From Arthrobacter echini (GTDB lineage Bacteria; Actinomycetota; Actinomycetes; Actinomycetales; Micrococcaceae), in NCBI RefSeq assembly GCF_004803505.1, contig NZ_SSWH01000017.1, forward strand, positions 1 to 34,390: a stretch of DNA of 34,390 nucleotides. Direction: 5' to 3'. The position numbers were made by a program, and so were the translations under genes. The stretch's first letter is position 1, and each line of letters opens with the position of its first letter. Below the pieces are notes generated by a model. That model was not told where the DNA came from and searched no databases. It was given only the letters and a program-made list of their open reading frames with translations. Positions 1 through 7,568 of the stretch are shown here, in pieces.

Positions 1-116
1 TCGAACTCCACCGTCGGCTTGCCCGCGGCTACCGCAACCGCCACAACTACCGGCTCAGAATGCTCCTCGCCGCAGGCGGCCTCACACCATGACCCCTACC
101 GGATGTCCGAAGAGCC
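1..116 (+). mobile_element. Right-end remnant of an ISL3-family insertion sequence
   Basis: The window opens inside an insertion sequence. The last codons of an ISL3-type transposase are followed by a terminal sequence ending in GAAGAGCC at 109-116. The intact ISL3 element further along ends in the same eight bases (4084-4091), which is why I place this element's boundary at 116. The two elements differ elsewhere, so they are relatives and not copies. The left part lies outside the window, so completeness cannot be judged. Confidence 0.6.
3..92 (+). CDS. ISL3-family transposase, C-terminal end only (partial)
   Basis: An open frame runs in from the window edge and stops with TGA at 90-92. Its visible residues include GYRNRHNYRLRMLL and AAGGL. 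This matches the C-terminal signature of ISL3 transposases, in which a 'G-[FY]-RN-x(2)-NY' motif and a Leu/Gly-rich tail follow the last catalytic Glu. The intact ISL3 transposase in this window has the comparable GFRNLANY. Only 29 codons are visible, so neither the catalytic core nor the reading-frame integrity can be judged. Confidence 0.55.
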   Translation, partial: ELHRRLARGYRNRHNYRLRMLLAAGGLTP

Positions 117-182
117 CCTTAAGGCCGGCCGCACCACGACGGCGTGACGCCCCGCCACGGGGATATGGACCATCCTTGAATC

Positions 183-698
183 ATGGAAATGCACACCGAT
201 CGACTCGTGCTTCGCGACTACACCGTCGACGACTTCGCCGCCGTGCACGCCTTCGCCTCCGACCCCCGGATCGCCACGTTCGTGGATTGGGGACCCAATA
301 CCGAGCACGACACCCGCCACTTCCTTGACACGTGCGTGACTTCCCAGACGGTGTTGCCCCGAACAGAGTTCTCCCTCGCCGTCACACTGCCCGGCGAAAC
401 ACCGCTCGGATCAGTAGGCCTCACCGTCGACGAGCAGCACCACGGTCATCTCGGCTACGTGATCGGGGCCGAGCACTGGGGAAAGGGATACGCGACCGAA
501 GCCGCAGCCTGCCTCCTGTCCTACGGTCAAGAAGCGCTGATGCTCGAAAGAATCGAAGCTACCTGCAGGCCAGCGAATCTCGCGTCGGCGAAAGTTCTGG
601 AGAAGATCGGCATGACCTTGGAAGGGCTACGACCGAACGACAAGTTTGTCCGGGGGACATGGAGTGATTCCCTAGTCTTCGTCGTAATTAGGAACTGA
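183..698 (+). CDS. GNAT-family N-acetyltransferase (RimJ/RimL type)
   Basis: A 171-residue protein of the usual size for single-domain GNAT enzymes, which move an acetyl group from acetyl-CoA to an amine. The N-terminal TDRLVLRDYTVDDF is the typical first strand and helix of the RimJ/RimL subgroup (Acetyltransf_3). HWGKGYATEAA near residue 100 is the acetyl-CoA pyrophosphate-binding loop (Q/R-x-x-G-x-G/A type), and NLASAKVLEKIGM is the conserved helix near the C-terminus. The ATG at 183 begins a complete domain, with no strong ribosome-binding site upstream. It stands alone between an IS end and a recombinase, so it may be cargo. The substrate cannot be predicted: ribosomal-protein, antibiotic or small-molecule acetylation are all possible. 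Confidence 0.85.
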   Translation: MEMHTDRLVLRDYTVDDFAAVHAFASDPRIATFVDWGPNTEHDTRHFLDTCVTSQTVLPRTEFSLAVTLPGETPLGSVGLTVDEQHHGHLGYVIGAEHWGKGYATEAAACLLSYGQEALMLERIEATCRPANLASAKVLEKIGMTLEGLRPNDKFVRGTWSDSLVFVVIRN

Positions 699-970
699 AG
701 CGCGAATTATCCGAGGAGGGGCGGAACAGATTGAGCCGCGCCGCCCGCGACGGAGGCGTAGCCACAAGACGTAAGAGGATGGCTCAGCGCGCGCGTTCGG
801 ATGTGAGCGTTGGTATTCAATCGTCGTCGAAGCGGTCGCACTACTTCCGTTCGTGAACGACCGTCCACGAGACATTCTCGGCGGAGAGCGTCGAGAACGG
901 CGTGTCGTGTTCCATGAGTCGTGTCCGAGAACTACGTGCTGTCAGGCACCTTGGCGGTACAGTTTGAGTC
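699..970. other. Intergenic region upstream of a serine recombinase; possible recombination site
   Basis: I see no convincing gene here. The stretch just before the recombinase has several short inverted repeats: GTTCGTGAAC near 850, and TTCTCG at 875-880 facing CGAGAA about 12 bases later. Genes for small serine recombinases often sit next to the paired subsites they act on, so this is a candidate res-like site. No consensus was matched and the call is weak. Confidence 0.2.
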
Positions 971-1537
971 ATGGCAGCTGTTGGATACGCGCGTGTCTCG
1001 ACGCGGGAGCAGAATCTCGATGGTCAGACCGATGTGCTCGGGGCGGCCGGGTGCGAGAAGGTCTTCATCGAGCACGCCTCTGGTGTGTTGGCGAAGCGGC
1101 CGGCACTGGAGGATGCACTGGAGTATCTGCGGTCCGGGGACACCCTGGTCGTGACGAAACTCGACCGGTTGGGCCGGTCGGTGCGGAATCTGAAGGAAGT
1201 CGCCGATGGGCTCGAGCGCCGGGGTGTCGGGTTGAAGGCTTTGTCTCAGGGCATTGATACGACGACCCCGGGTGGGCGGTTGTTCTTCCACATGTTGGCT
1301 GCGATCGCGGAGTTCGAGCACGACCTGATCGTGGAACGCACGAAGGACGGCCTAGCCGCAGCCAGGGCCCGGGGCCGCACGGGCGGTGGCCGGGTCAAGA
1401 TGAGTCCGACGAAGGCCCGGCAGGCGCGGGCCATGTATGACCAGAAGACATACACGGTGCAGCAGATCGCCGAGACGTTCGGGGTTTCCCGCGGCACGAT
1501 CTACCGGCACCTTGGCGAGGACGTCAGCAGGGGTTGA
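971..1537 (+). CDS. Small serine recombinase (resolvase/invertase family)
   Basis: A 188-residue site-specific recombinase with full resolvase-family architecture. The N-terminal catalytic domain starts GYARVST, where Ser10 is the expected nucleophile that forms the 5'-phosphoserine DNA link. It continues with KLDRLGRS (conserved Arg pair) near residue 60 and AEFEHDLIVERTKDGLAAARARGR, the long E helix leading to DNA. The C-terminal helix-turn-helix is in VQQIAETFGVSRGTIYRHL. Enzymes of this size resolve transposon cointegrates or invert segments. No Tn3-type transposase is visible nearby, so its partner element is unknown. A second, clearly different recombinase lies 3 kb downstream, and the pair brackets an abortive-infection gene. 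Confidence 0.92.
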   Translation: MAAVGYARVSTREQNLDGQTDVLGAAGCEKVFIEHASGVLAKRPALEDALEYLRSGDTLVVTKLDRLGRSVRNLKEVADGLERRGVGLKALSQGIDTTTPGGRLFFHMLAAIAEFEHDLIVERTKDGLAAARARGRTGGGRVKMSPTKARQARAMYDQKTYTVQQIAETFGVSRGTIYRHLGEDVSRG

Positions 1538-1693
1538 AGCAGAGCGATGCGACGAGCAGTCACTCGAGCTGAAGAAGCCGTCCAACGCTTGGGAGTACTC
1601 CGCGGCGTCGGAGGGCCTCGCGGTCACGACCTGATGCCTCCTAGCTCGTTGGGCGGTTGGGTGGGCTGAGCTTCGGGCAATACGTATAGTCGT

Positions 1694-1792
1694 TGACCAG
1701 TTCAAAGCGTGAGCTGAGGTTCGCCTCCGACGAGCGAGGTACTGGTCATAGGCGGCCGCTATGAGCCCGAAACGGCAAGCGAGCAGCGGGCT
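1694..1792 (+). ncRNA. Candidate structured RNA upstream of the Abi_2 gene
   Basis: This intergenic stretch can fold into consecutive hairpins. TGACCAGT (1694-1701) pairs with ACTGGTCA (1741-1748), enclosing GAGG-TTCG-CCTC (1716-1727). AGCCCG (1765-1770) can pair with CGGGCT (1787-1792). A TATAGT box at 1685-1690 could be a -10 element. Conserved structured RNAs (the abiF RNA motif) have been reported next to Abi_2/AbiF genes, and this lies directly upstream of one. I did not match a consensus. The call rests on base pairing by eye plus the gene context. Confidence 0.35.
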
Positions 1793-1824
1793 GATCGCGC
1801 CCGCTAGGTTGTGACCGACATCGG

Positions 1825-1853
1825 TTGCATAGCGTAACGACCGGTTATATAGT
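1825..1853 (+). promoter_or_regulatory. Candidate promoter for the Abi_2 gene
   Basis: TTGCAT (1825-1830) and TATAGT (1848-1853) are separated by 17 bases, a good sigma-70-type spacing. They would start transcription near 1860, about 60 bases before the TTG start codon. This AT-rich stretch stands out in a high-GC region. Confidence 0.5.
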
Positions 1854-1864
1854 GAGGGCAACAT

Positions 1865-1902
1865 GACCGGTTCCGCCTACTTCGGTAGGTCCAGGGCCGG
1901 TC
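1865..1902 (+). promoter_or_regulatory. Stem-loop in the leader of the Abi_2 gene
   Basis: GACCGG (1865-1870) can pair with CCGGTC (1897-1902). Inside that stem CCTAC-TTCG-GTAGG (1876-1889) forms a second perfect stem capped by a UUCG tetraloop. The element lies between the candidate promoter and the start codon, so it would be transcribed in the mRNA leader. Its role is unknown. It may control translation or be part of a larger structured RNA. Confidence 0.4.
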
Positions 1903-2595
1903 TTCACTTTTGTGGGGGCGCGGTTGACTACACCGGTTAAAGAGTTCAAGACCTACGATCAGCAGGTCGACTTGCTCGTCTCTCGGGGTATGACCATCGA
2001 TGACCGCGAATACGCCGTGGCGAAGCTGCGAGACGTGAGCTACTACCGTCTGAGCGGGTACTGGTATCCCTTCCGGAAGCTGACAGCAATGGTCGGGGTG
2101 CGGGAGGACAGCTTCTTCTCAGGCACGACGTTCGGTGATGTGATCTCGCTGTACGACTTCGACCTCAGACTCCGAACCGCAGCCTCTGATGCTTATGCTC
2201 CCGTCGAATTGAGCCTACGGGCACAGCTCGGCCATGAGCTGGGTGAGCTTGACGAGTGCGCACATCTAAAGCCGGCGTTGCTCGGCAAACAGGCGCAGGG
2301 AAGCAGCTACACAACGTGGCTGGACAAGTACCGCAAGGAACTCCGTCGGTCCCACGAAGATTTTGTGGCCCACCATCAGAGTAAATACTCTGGAATGCTT
2401 CCCGTCTGGGCGGCTGTCGAGATTCTGGACCTAGGCTCCCTCAGATACCTCTACAGTTTTTCGCCACGCTCGGTACAAGACAAGGTGGCTGACGGCTTTG
2501 GGTTGAGCTCCCCACAGCTGACATCCTGGATGCGATCGCTCGAGGTCGTGCGGAACGCCTGCGCTCACCACGGGCGTCTTTACAATCGGGTCTAT

Positions 2596-2603
2596 GCAAT
2601 AAA
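2596..2603. repeat. Left target-site duplication of the ISL3 element (GCAATAAA)
   Basis: GCAATAAA directly abuts the left end of the insertion sequence and recurs exactly at 4092-4099. Eight bases is the expected duplication length for ISL3-family transposition. Confidence 0.93.
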
Positions 2604-2628
2604 GGCTCTTCACAAACCAGGGTGTAGG
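2604..2628 (+). repeat. Left terminal inverted repeat of the ISL3 element
   Basis: It begins GGCTCTTCACAAA and matches the right end at 24 of 25 positions when that end is read on the opposite strand. It overlaps the last codons and the stop codon of the transposase. Confidence 0.92.
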
Positions 2629-3917
2629 ACGGGTCTGAATCCGCCTGATTCGAGCAGGGATCGGGCGATGTAGTTGGCGAGGTTCCGGAAGCCGAGGGCT
2701 GATCCGCGGAGGTGCTCGAGCCGCCCATTGATCGCCTCCGTGGGTCCGTTGGAAGTGCCGGGTCGGTCGAAGAACGCGAGCACGTCAGCGGCACGCTGCT
2801 TGAGGGTTCGGCCGAGCCTACGGATCTCGACCAACGCAGTCGGGACGCCGGTCGTGACCGCGTCGATGACCGCTTGCATCATCTCCTTGCCCTTCTTTTT
2901 GTCGGGGTGTCGGTAGGCCGCGACGATGCGCTGGTAGATACCCCAGGTCGCTTCGACCTCGAGGTGCTCCTCAGCCGCGAACACTGCGTCCAGGCGGGTC
3001 TGCTGCTTGTCGGTGAGCAGGTCCGCACCGGTGTGCAGGGTCCGCCTCGCCCGGTAGAGCGGGTCACCAGCACGACCCCGGTGCCCGGTCGTGGCTAGTT
3101 GGACACGTTGCCGGCACCGATCCAACCCATCCCCGACGAGACGGACAACGTGGAAGGGGTCCATGACCGGGACCGCGTCGGGGAGCTCCTCGGATGCGGC
3201 GGTCTTGAAGCCGGTGAACCCATCCATCGCGACCACTTCGACTTTGTTCCGCCACTCCTGGGGACGGTTTGCGAGCCAGGACTTGAAAACCTGCTTGGAG
3301 CGTCCTTCGACCATGTCCAGCAGGCGTGCCGGGCCTGTCTTCTCGCGGATCGGCGTCAGGTCGATGACCACCGTCACGAACTTGTCGCCCTTTCGGGTAT
3401 GCCGCCAGACGTGCTCGTCCACGCCGATCGCAGTCACATCGTCGAACCGATGAGGATCATCGATCAGCACGCGTCGTCCTTCGGCGAGGACCGCGTCGTT
3501 CGCCGCGTTCCATGACACTCCGAGGCCGGCCGCGACCCGGGAGATAGTGAGGTGATCGACCACGATCCCGGTCAGGGCCCAGCGAAGTCCTCGGCGGGAG
3601 ATCTTCGCCCGCCGCTGGGCTGCTTTCGAGGTGTCCTGCCGCCAGACACGCGAGCAGTCCGGGCACCGGTAACGGCGCACCCTCACCATCAAGACGGTCG
3701 GCCGATGCCCGAACGGTTCATGGGCGAGCCTGCGGACGACGGTGTCTCGTGGAACACCCTCAGCACCGCAGGACCCGCACCACCGATCTGGTTCAACGAC
3801 ACGGCATTCGATCACCGCCTGCTTCAAGGTCAGGTATTGACCGGTGGCTTCGAGGCCAAGTTCGTCGAGGCGGCAGAACGTAGTCAGGTCAGGGCTCGTG
3901 AAAGTAAAGTGGGGCAC
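2610..3917 (-). CDS. ISL3-family transposase
   Basis: A 435-residue DDE transposase that cuts and pastes its own element. Two CxxC pairs (Cys47/50 and Cys85/88) form the N-terminal zinc finger of the ISL3 family (zf-ISL3). A helix-turn-helix follows around residues 110-145. The DDE nuclease begins with IGVDEHVWRH (Asp167), continues with AMDGFTGFK and VMDPFHVVRL, and ends with the catalytic Glu region GPTEAINGRLEHLRG. The C-terminal GFRNLANY is also typical. The stop codon lies inside the left inverted repeat, so the gene fills almost the whole element. The frame is intact and of normal family length, so the enzyme is probably functional. Confidence 0.95.
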   Translation of the reverse strand: MPHFTFTSPDLTTFCRLDELGLEATGQYLTLKQAVIECRVVEPDRWCGSCGAEGVPRDTVVRRLAHEPFGHRPTVLMVRVRRYRCPDCSRVWRQDTSKAAQRRAKISRRGLRWALTGIVVDHLTISRVAAGLGVSWNAANDAVLAEGRRVLIDDPHRFDDVTAIGVDEHVWRHTRKGDKFVTVVIDLTPIREKTGPARLLDMVEGRSKQVFKSWLANRPQEWRNKVEVVAMDGFTGFKTAASEELPDAVPVMDPFHVVRLVGDGLDRCRQRVQLATTGHRGRAGDPLYRARRTLHTGADLLTDKQQTRLDAVFAAEEHLEVEATWGIYQRIVAAYRHPDKKKGKEMMQAVIDAVTTGVPTALVEIRRLGRTLKQRAADVLAFFDRPGTSNGPTEAINGRLEHLRGSALGFRNLANYIARSLLESGGFRPVLHPGL

Positions 3918-4066
3918 GTCGAGGTCTTTCGGGCTGAACGGTCAGTGTGAGAACTTCCATTCTGCTCGGAGACCTCGACCCCCTCATCCCGCTGTTGCCA
4001 CCGCACCTAGCCAGCTCGCACCCTCACGGACCCTTCCACCTGAAGTCTCAAGACATCGCGGACGGA

Positions 4067-4091
4067 CCTACACCCTGCTTTGTGAAGAGCC
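4067..4091 (-). repeat. Right terminal inverted repeat of the ISL3 element
   Basis: Read on the minus strand it begins GGCTCTTCACAAAGCAGG, differing at one position from the left repeat. It ends immediately before the second copy of the 8-bp target duplication. Confidence 0.92.
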
Positions 4092-4099
4092 GCAATAAA
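4092..4099. repeat. Right target-site duplication of the ISL3 element (GCAATAAA)
   Basis: This is an exact copy of the eight bases at 2596-2603. The Abi_2 frame resumes here. Confidence 0.93.
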
Positions 4100-4331
4100 A
4101 CCGAAACTCCCGGCCGCTGGGAAGTACAAGGATTTGGATAAGGCACGCTCGCACATGACCCGTTCTTTCGGGCAACTCACACTCATCCAGTACATGCGCA
4201 GCGCGCGAGGCATCGGCCGATCTCGCGTCTTATCCGCGATCCTGTCCAGCTACCCGGTAGTGAAAGGTGTCCCGAAAGCCCATGTGGGCATGCCGGACGA
4301 CTGGGACGATTCAACCCTTTGGGCCGGATGA

Positions 4332-4677
4332 CGGAGCGTCGGCTTTAAACTACTTGACGCAAGCGGCATCATCGTCAGCGGCCCTCACCGAGATGGATTA
4401 CGGATCCGTCGCATCTAAACCGTCAAGTCTTGCCCTACCGAGCACACTGACTCTCGACCGGTCGCCGCCGTTGACTTATATGGCCACCGTAGGACTGGCG
4501 TCCTACGAATGTGATGGCTGCGGGCCTTTCTCGTAGGGGATCCTTTGACCAGACCGATAGCAGGGTCAGGCAGGGAGTCAGTCGACCTCAGCATCGGCGG
4601 GGGAGTACTCGGCCGCGTTGCGTCCCAGCAATGTGTCTCACGTCGTCTATTCTCAACAAAGTAGAAGGACGCCTTTG
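4332..4677. other. Intergenic region between the Abi_2 gene and a second recombinase
   Basis: No convincing gene is present. A perfect 7-bp hairpin, GTAGGAC-TGGC-GTCCTAC, lies at 4489-4506. It has no T-run, so it is more likely a protein-binding or recombination subsite than a terminator. AGAAGGA at 4663-4669 is the ribosome-binding site of the next gene. Confidence 0.35.
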
Positions 4678-5268
4678 ATGAGCGTTAGGAGTGTTGGGTT
4701 GGGAAGTATCGGGTATGCCAGGGTCAGCACGCTGGAGCAGAACGCGGATCTGCAGCACGCAGCGCTCACTGTTGCTGGCTGCAGCCGAATCTTCACTGAC
4801 CATGGTGTGAGCGGGACAAGAGCGAGCCGGCCCGAGCTGGACAAGCTCCTTGATCACCTGCGGGCGGGGGACGAGGTGGTGGTGTGGAAACTAGACCGGT
4901 TGGGACGCAACACCAGGAACCTGCTTGCACTCATCGACGATCTCGAGCAGCGTGGTGTGCACTTCCGGAGTGTGACCGAGGGAATCAGCACGACCGGTCC
5001 GATGGGCAGAGCCATGCTGACGGTGATGTCCGCGTTCGCTCAGCTCGAGCGCGACCAGCTCGCCGAGCGCACCCGGGCAGGTATGGCCATAGCGGCCGAG
5101 CACGGGAGGAAGGCCGGTCGGCGGGAAATCACCGCCGAGCACGCCAAGGTGAAACGGGCACGAGAGCTCAAAGCCCAGGGGCTTGCGCCGGCGGATATCG
5201 GGAAGATCATCGGGGCGAGTCGGGCGACGGTGTATCGCTACCTCAGCTTGGAGGGAGGAGCCCCGTGA
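4678..5268 (+). CDS. Small serine recombinase (resolvase/invertase family), second and distinct copy
   Basis: A 196-residue site-specific recombinase. The catalytic domain includes GYARVSTLEQNADLQ with the Ser nucleophile, then DHGVSGTRASRPELD, WKLDRLGRNTRNL and the E-helix stretch QLERDQLAERTRAGM. A C-terminal helix-turn-helix is in PADIGKIIGASRATVYRYL. I chose the ATG at 4678 because AGAAGGA lies eight bases upstream; an in-frame start at 4618 would add 20 residues with no family support. It differs in sequence from the recombinase at 971-1537, so the two were probably acquired separately. Directly downstream the DNA passes into a broken IS256 transposase, so the original context is lost. 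Confidence 0.92.
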   Translation: MSVRSVGLGSIGYARVSTLEQNADLQHAALTVAGCSRIFTDHGVSGTRASRPELDKLLDHLRAGDEVVVWKLDRLGRNTRNLLALIDDLEQRGVHFRSVTEGISTTGPMGRAMLTVMSAFAQLERDQLAERTRAGMAIAAEHGRKAGRREITAEHAKVKRARELKAQGLAPADIGKIIGASRATVYRYLSLEGGAP

Positions 5269-5315
5269 ACCGCCCTGGGACGGTCCTATAGATGTCAAAT
5301 GAGTCCGAGGTCGGT

Positions 5316-5583
5316 TCCGTCAACACAGTTTTCGGGCGCGTCCAATTACGGACATTGCCCGACGTGCGGTCACGGTCAGGGCGATGCTCCTCGTGCCCGA
5401 GGTGCCCGGTGAGCTCCTCGTTCAGGGCTGTCTCGAGCACATTCTTCGTGAACAGCTTTAGGAGGCCGTCAGCGCCAGGCCCTGTTCCTTGGCCAAGCGC
5501 ACGAGCTCCGCCGCAGCATCAGCCTCAGCAGACCGATCCTCGTTCGATTCTTTCTTCGGACTCACAACATCCAGTGTCGTCAT
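5316..5583 (-). pseudogene. IS256/Mutator-family transposase, N-terminal remnant with frameshift
   Basis: From ATG 5583 the frame reads MTTLDVVSPKKESNEDRS and continues to LAKEQGLALT, then hits a stop. The next frame resumes with DGLLKLFTKNVLETALNEE and goes on to NVRNWTRPKTVLTE. Together these are the familiar first 90 or so residues of an actinobacterial IS256-type transposase. A small deletion at the GLALT/DGLLK joint, between short ACGG repeats in a normal gene, would explain the shift (inference). Homology fades near 5316, and the DDE catalytic part is absent. The element is dead. Confidence 0.8.
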
Positions 5584-5649
5584 GACGGCACTTTCCCCGC
5601 CACACTCACGCGCGACGCGTCAGGCCAGAAACACCGCTAAATCCACTGT

Positions 5650-5664
5650 CCCCTGGTTCAGGGG
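5650..5664 (-). terminator. Possible weak terminator after the APC permease
   Basis: CCCCTG (5650-5655) and CAGGGG (5659-5664) form a short perfect stem downstream of the minus-strand permease gene. There is no good T-run, so termination is uncertain. Confidence 0.25.
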
Positions 5665-5695
5665 TCGGGCGAGGCGGATTATTTTCAAGTATTGG

Positions 5696-7000
5696 CTATG
5701 AATCTTGTGGTTTCCGGTGTTTTACGGTGATCCACTGTGTGAGGAAAATTACTCCGCCGAGGCTTACTGAGACGACCAGGGTAAGGGGGTCGCTGCGCAG
5801 TTTGCTGATGACGAAGGCGAGGATCACTATGACGTCTAGAGCGATCGCCATGCCCGGGACCCACCGCTTGGCGCTGACCTCCTCCTTGAGGTGTCGAATG
5901 ATGCCCCAGTGGATCGCAATATCCATCGTTAGGTATAGCAGTGCTCCCATCGACGCGATTTGGCTCAGATCGAAGAAAATGGTGATGATGATCGCGAGAC
6001 CGGCTGTGATGACAAGGGACTGGTGTTTTATGCCGCTAGGGAGTTTTGGTGCCTGGCCCATACCGCTGAGCATGTCGTAGAGTCGCGAGACAGAATAGAT
6101 GCTCGCCAGCAGACCCGACAGGGTTGCCACGATTGCTAAGGCGATGGTTAGGTTTGTTCCCCATACACCGAATAGGGGTTCCGCTGCTGCGGCGAGAGCG
6201 TAATCGCGGGATTCGATGATCTCCGAAACGCTGAGGCTTCCTGCTACGGCGACTGTCAGCAGGAAATACAGGACCGCGCACAACAGAATTGATATGGTGA
6301 TCGACCGCCCAATGTTCTTGTTGGGCTCACGAACGTCATCACCCTGGTTGGTGATTGTGGTGAAACCTTTATACGCGAGGATGCACAGTGTGGTCCCAGC
6401 GAGGAATCCCAGGAGCCCTTGCCCATCGGGGCCGCTATCGCCTCCCTGTCCTTGGAGGCTGTTCACCAAGGACGACCAGCCCGCGGCAATGATTCCGGCG
6501 ATGGCAAGAGCAGCTATACCGAAAATCTTCAAGGCTGCTGTGACGGTGGCTGATCGTTCGACGAGCCGGTTGCCGAACAAGTTGACCAGAGCCGCGGCGA
6601 CGATGGCGAGTACTCCCAGAACAGGAACAAGGACAACTGATCCCTGCAGCCCGAAGGGGCGCAGGGCATACGTTCCGAAGGTTCTCGCCAAAAGGCTTTC
6701 GGCGACGACCATGGACACGTACATGAACAGCGAAAAAGAACCAGCAACGACTCCCGGTCCGTAGGCACTCTTGAGGAGCATCGCGATTCCACCCGAGGAA
6801 TGGTGGGTGCTGGAGTACCGCACGTAGGAGTAGGCGCTGAAGCCGATGACGATAGCACCGGCCAAAAACGCAGCAGGCATCCATCGTCCAGCGATCTCAG
6901 AGACCTGGCCCACCAAGGCAAAAATACCTGCCCCGATCATCACCCCCGTACCAAGGGAGACAGATCCAACCAGAGAGAGTTTCTTCGTATCAGCCGGCAT
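5696..7000 (-). CDS. APC-superfamily amino acid permease
   Basis: A 434-residue integral membrane protein with about 12 hydrophobic segments, normal for amino acid-polyamine-organocation transporters. The first segment contains SLGTGVMIGAGIFALVGQV, the unwound-helix substrate motif G-x-x-I-G-x-G-I-F of APC carriers. TNQGDDVREPNKNIGRSI is the conserved loop between TM6 and TM7. Such proteins import amino acids or related amines by proton symport or exchange across the plasma membrane. The substrate cannot be assigned. The ATG at 7000 gives a complete first helix; the upstream ribosome-binding site is weak. The gene stands alone between an IS256 remnant and the copper/redox cluster, with no partner enzyme to indicate a role. 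Confidence 0.88.
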   Translation of the reverse strand: MPADTKKLSLVGSVSLGTGVMIGAGIFALVGQVSEIAGRWMPAAFLAGAIVIGFSAYSYVRYSSTHHSSGGIAMLLKSAYGPGVVAGSFSLFMYVSMVVAESLLARTFGTYALRPFGLQGSVVLVPVLGVLAIVAAALVNLFGNRLVERSATVTAALKIFGIAALAIAGIIAAGWSSLVNSLQGQGGDSGPDGQGLLGFLAGTTLCILAYKGFTTITNQGDDVREPNKNIGRSITISILLCAVLYFLLTVAVAGSLSVSEIIESRDYALAAAAEPLFGVWGTNLTIALAIVATLSGLLASIYSVSRLYDMLSGMGQAPKLPSGIKHQSLVITAGLAIIITIFFDLSQIASMGALLYLTMDIAIHWGIIRHLKEEVSAKRWVPGMAIALDVIVILAFVISKLRSDPLTLVVSVSLGGVIFLTQWITVKHRKPQDS

Positions 7001-7300
7001 CAGAGTAGTTTACCCGCCCCCGCTCCACGACCCCTGTCGAACCCCGTCACGTAAAGGCGCAGGGGGAACTACCACTGCAAGGCCCCGTCAATTCCCACCC
7101 GTACCCACGGCCCCGCCGCCCACATCGGGATGCTGAAGGGATGCCTCGGACAGCTAGACCAAACGCCGCCGATACGGACAAGCCGATCACCACTGATACT
7201 TTTACCGTCGTCTTTGTCGTGACTTATAGGTACACCGACGTGACAGCTATTCACACGCACGACTCGCATCTATACCACCTCCGGTGATCGAAATCGTCGC
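7001..7300. other. Intergenic region, no gene seen
   Basis: This stretch separates the permease from the end of the minus-strand redox cluster and should contain the permease promoter. AT-richer patches occur around 7190-7270, but I could not fix a convincing -35/-10 pair. Confidence 0.4.
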
Positions 7301-7324
7301 AGCAGCCCAGTTTCTCGGGCTGCT
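7301..7324 (-). terminator. Hairpin terminator closing the redox/lipoprotein cluster
   Basis: AGCAGCCC (7301-7308) and GGGCTGCT (7317-7324) form a perfect 8-bp stem with an 8-base loop, just past the stop of the last minus-strand gene. A long T-run is missing on the minus strand, so this is a moderate call. Confidence 0.5.
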
Positions 7325-7338
7325 CATTTCATTGAGCG

Positions 7339-7524
7339 TCAGGTGACGAAGAGGAAAGTTGTCAGGGCGGTGGCGGCGGCAAGGGTTAGAAGAATTACGC
7401 CAAGGATGAGTGCCCTGCGTTGTTGCTTTCGTCGTTTCTGTCGTTCGGCTTCTGCCTGTTGTACAGCCGCGTGGCGCTGCTGCGCCCCTCGTGTGCGAGC
7501 TGATTTGTTCTTGTTTGATGCCAT
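7339..7524 (-). CDS. Small single-pass membrane protein of unknown function
   Basis: A 61-residue protein. The first 40 residues are very basic and Gln/Ala-rich (RGAQQRHAAVQQAEAERQKRRKQQRR) and look helical. One membrane helix follows (ALILGVILLTLAAATALTTFLFV). The positive-inside rule predicts a cytoplasmic N-terminus. I chose ATG 7524 over an upstream start at 7563 because GGGAAGG lies about ten bases before it. It is the last gene of the minus-strand cluster, 44 bp after the DUF3093 gene. I do not recognise the family. Confidence 0.6.
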   Translation of the reverse strand: MASNKNKSARTRGAQQRHAAVQQAEAERQKRRKQQRRALILGVILLTLAAATALTTFLFVT

Positions 7525-7568
7525 GTCCTGTTTACCTTCCCGCTCGGTTGAGACGTTTCCCACGGGTT

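Larger units (their letters stand above)
2604..4091. mobile_element. Complete ISL3-family insertion sequence (1,488 bp)
   Basis: The element has 25-bp terminal inverted repeats with one mismatch, a single full-length transposase gene on the minus strand, and a perfect 8-bp target duplication (GCAATAAA). It sits inside an Abi_2 gene, whose frame is exactly restored by its removal. The intact duplication, matched ends and open transposase frame suggest a recent insertion and an element that may still be active. Confidence 0.95.
1924..4331 (+). pseudogene. Abi_2 (AbiF/AbiD-like) abortive-infection protein, interrupted by an ISL3 element
   Basis: Joining 1924-2603 to 4100-4331, which removes the IS and one copy of its 8-bp target duplication, restores an uninterrupted 303-residue frame. 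That is the usual length for Abi_2 proteins. The N-terminal half carries the family pattern LRDVSYYRLSGYWYPF. Residues 210-215 read RNACAH, the R-N-x(3)-H motif of HEPN ribonucleases, followed by HGRLYNR. The part beyond the IS ends GMPDDWDDSTLWAG, a typical Abi_2 tail. Such proteins are phage-defence effectors thought to cleave RNA and halt infected cells. I chose TTG 1924 because a G-rich Shine-Dalgarno lies just upstream; an in-frame GTG at 1912 is the alternative. As it stands the gene is disrupted after Lys227, although the HEPN motif is kept in the truncated product. Confidence 0.85.
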
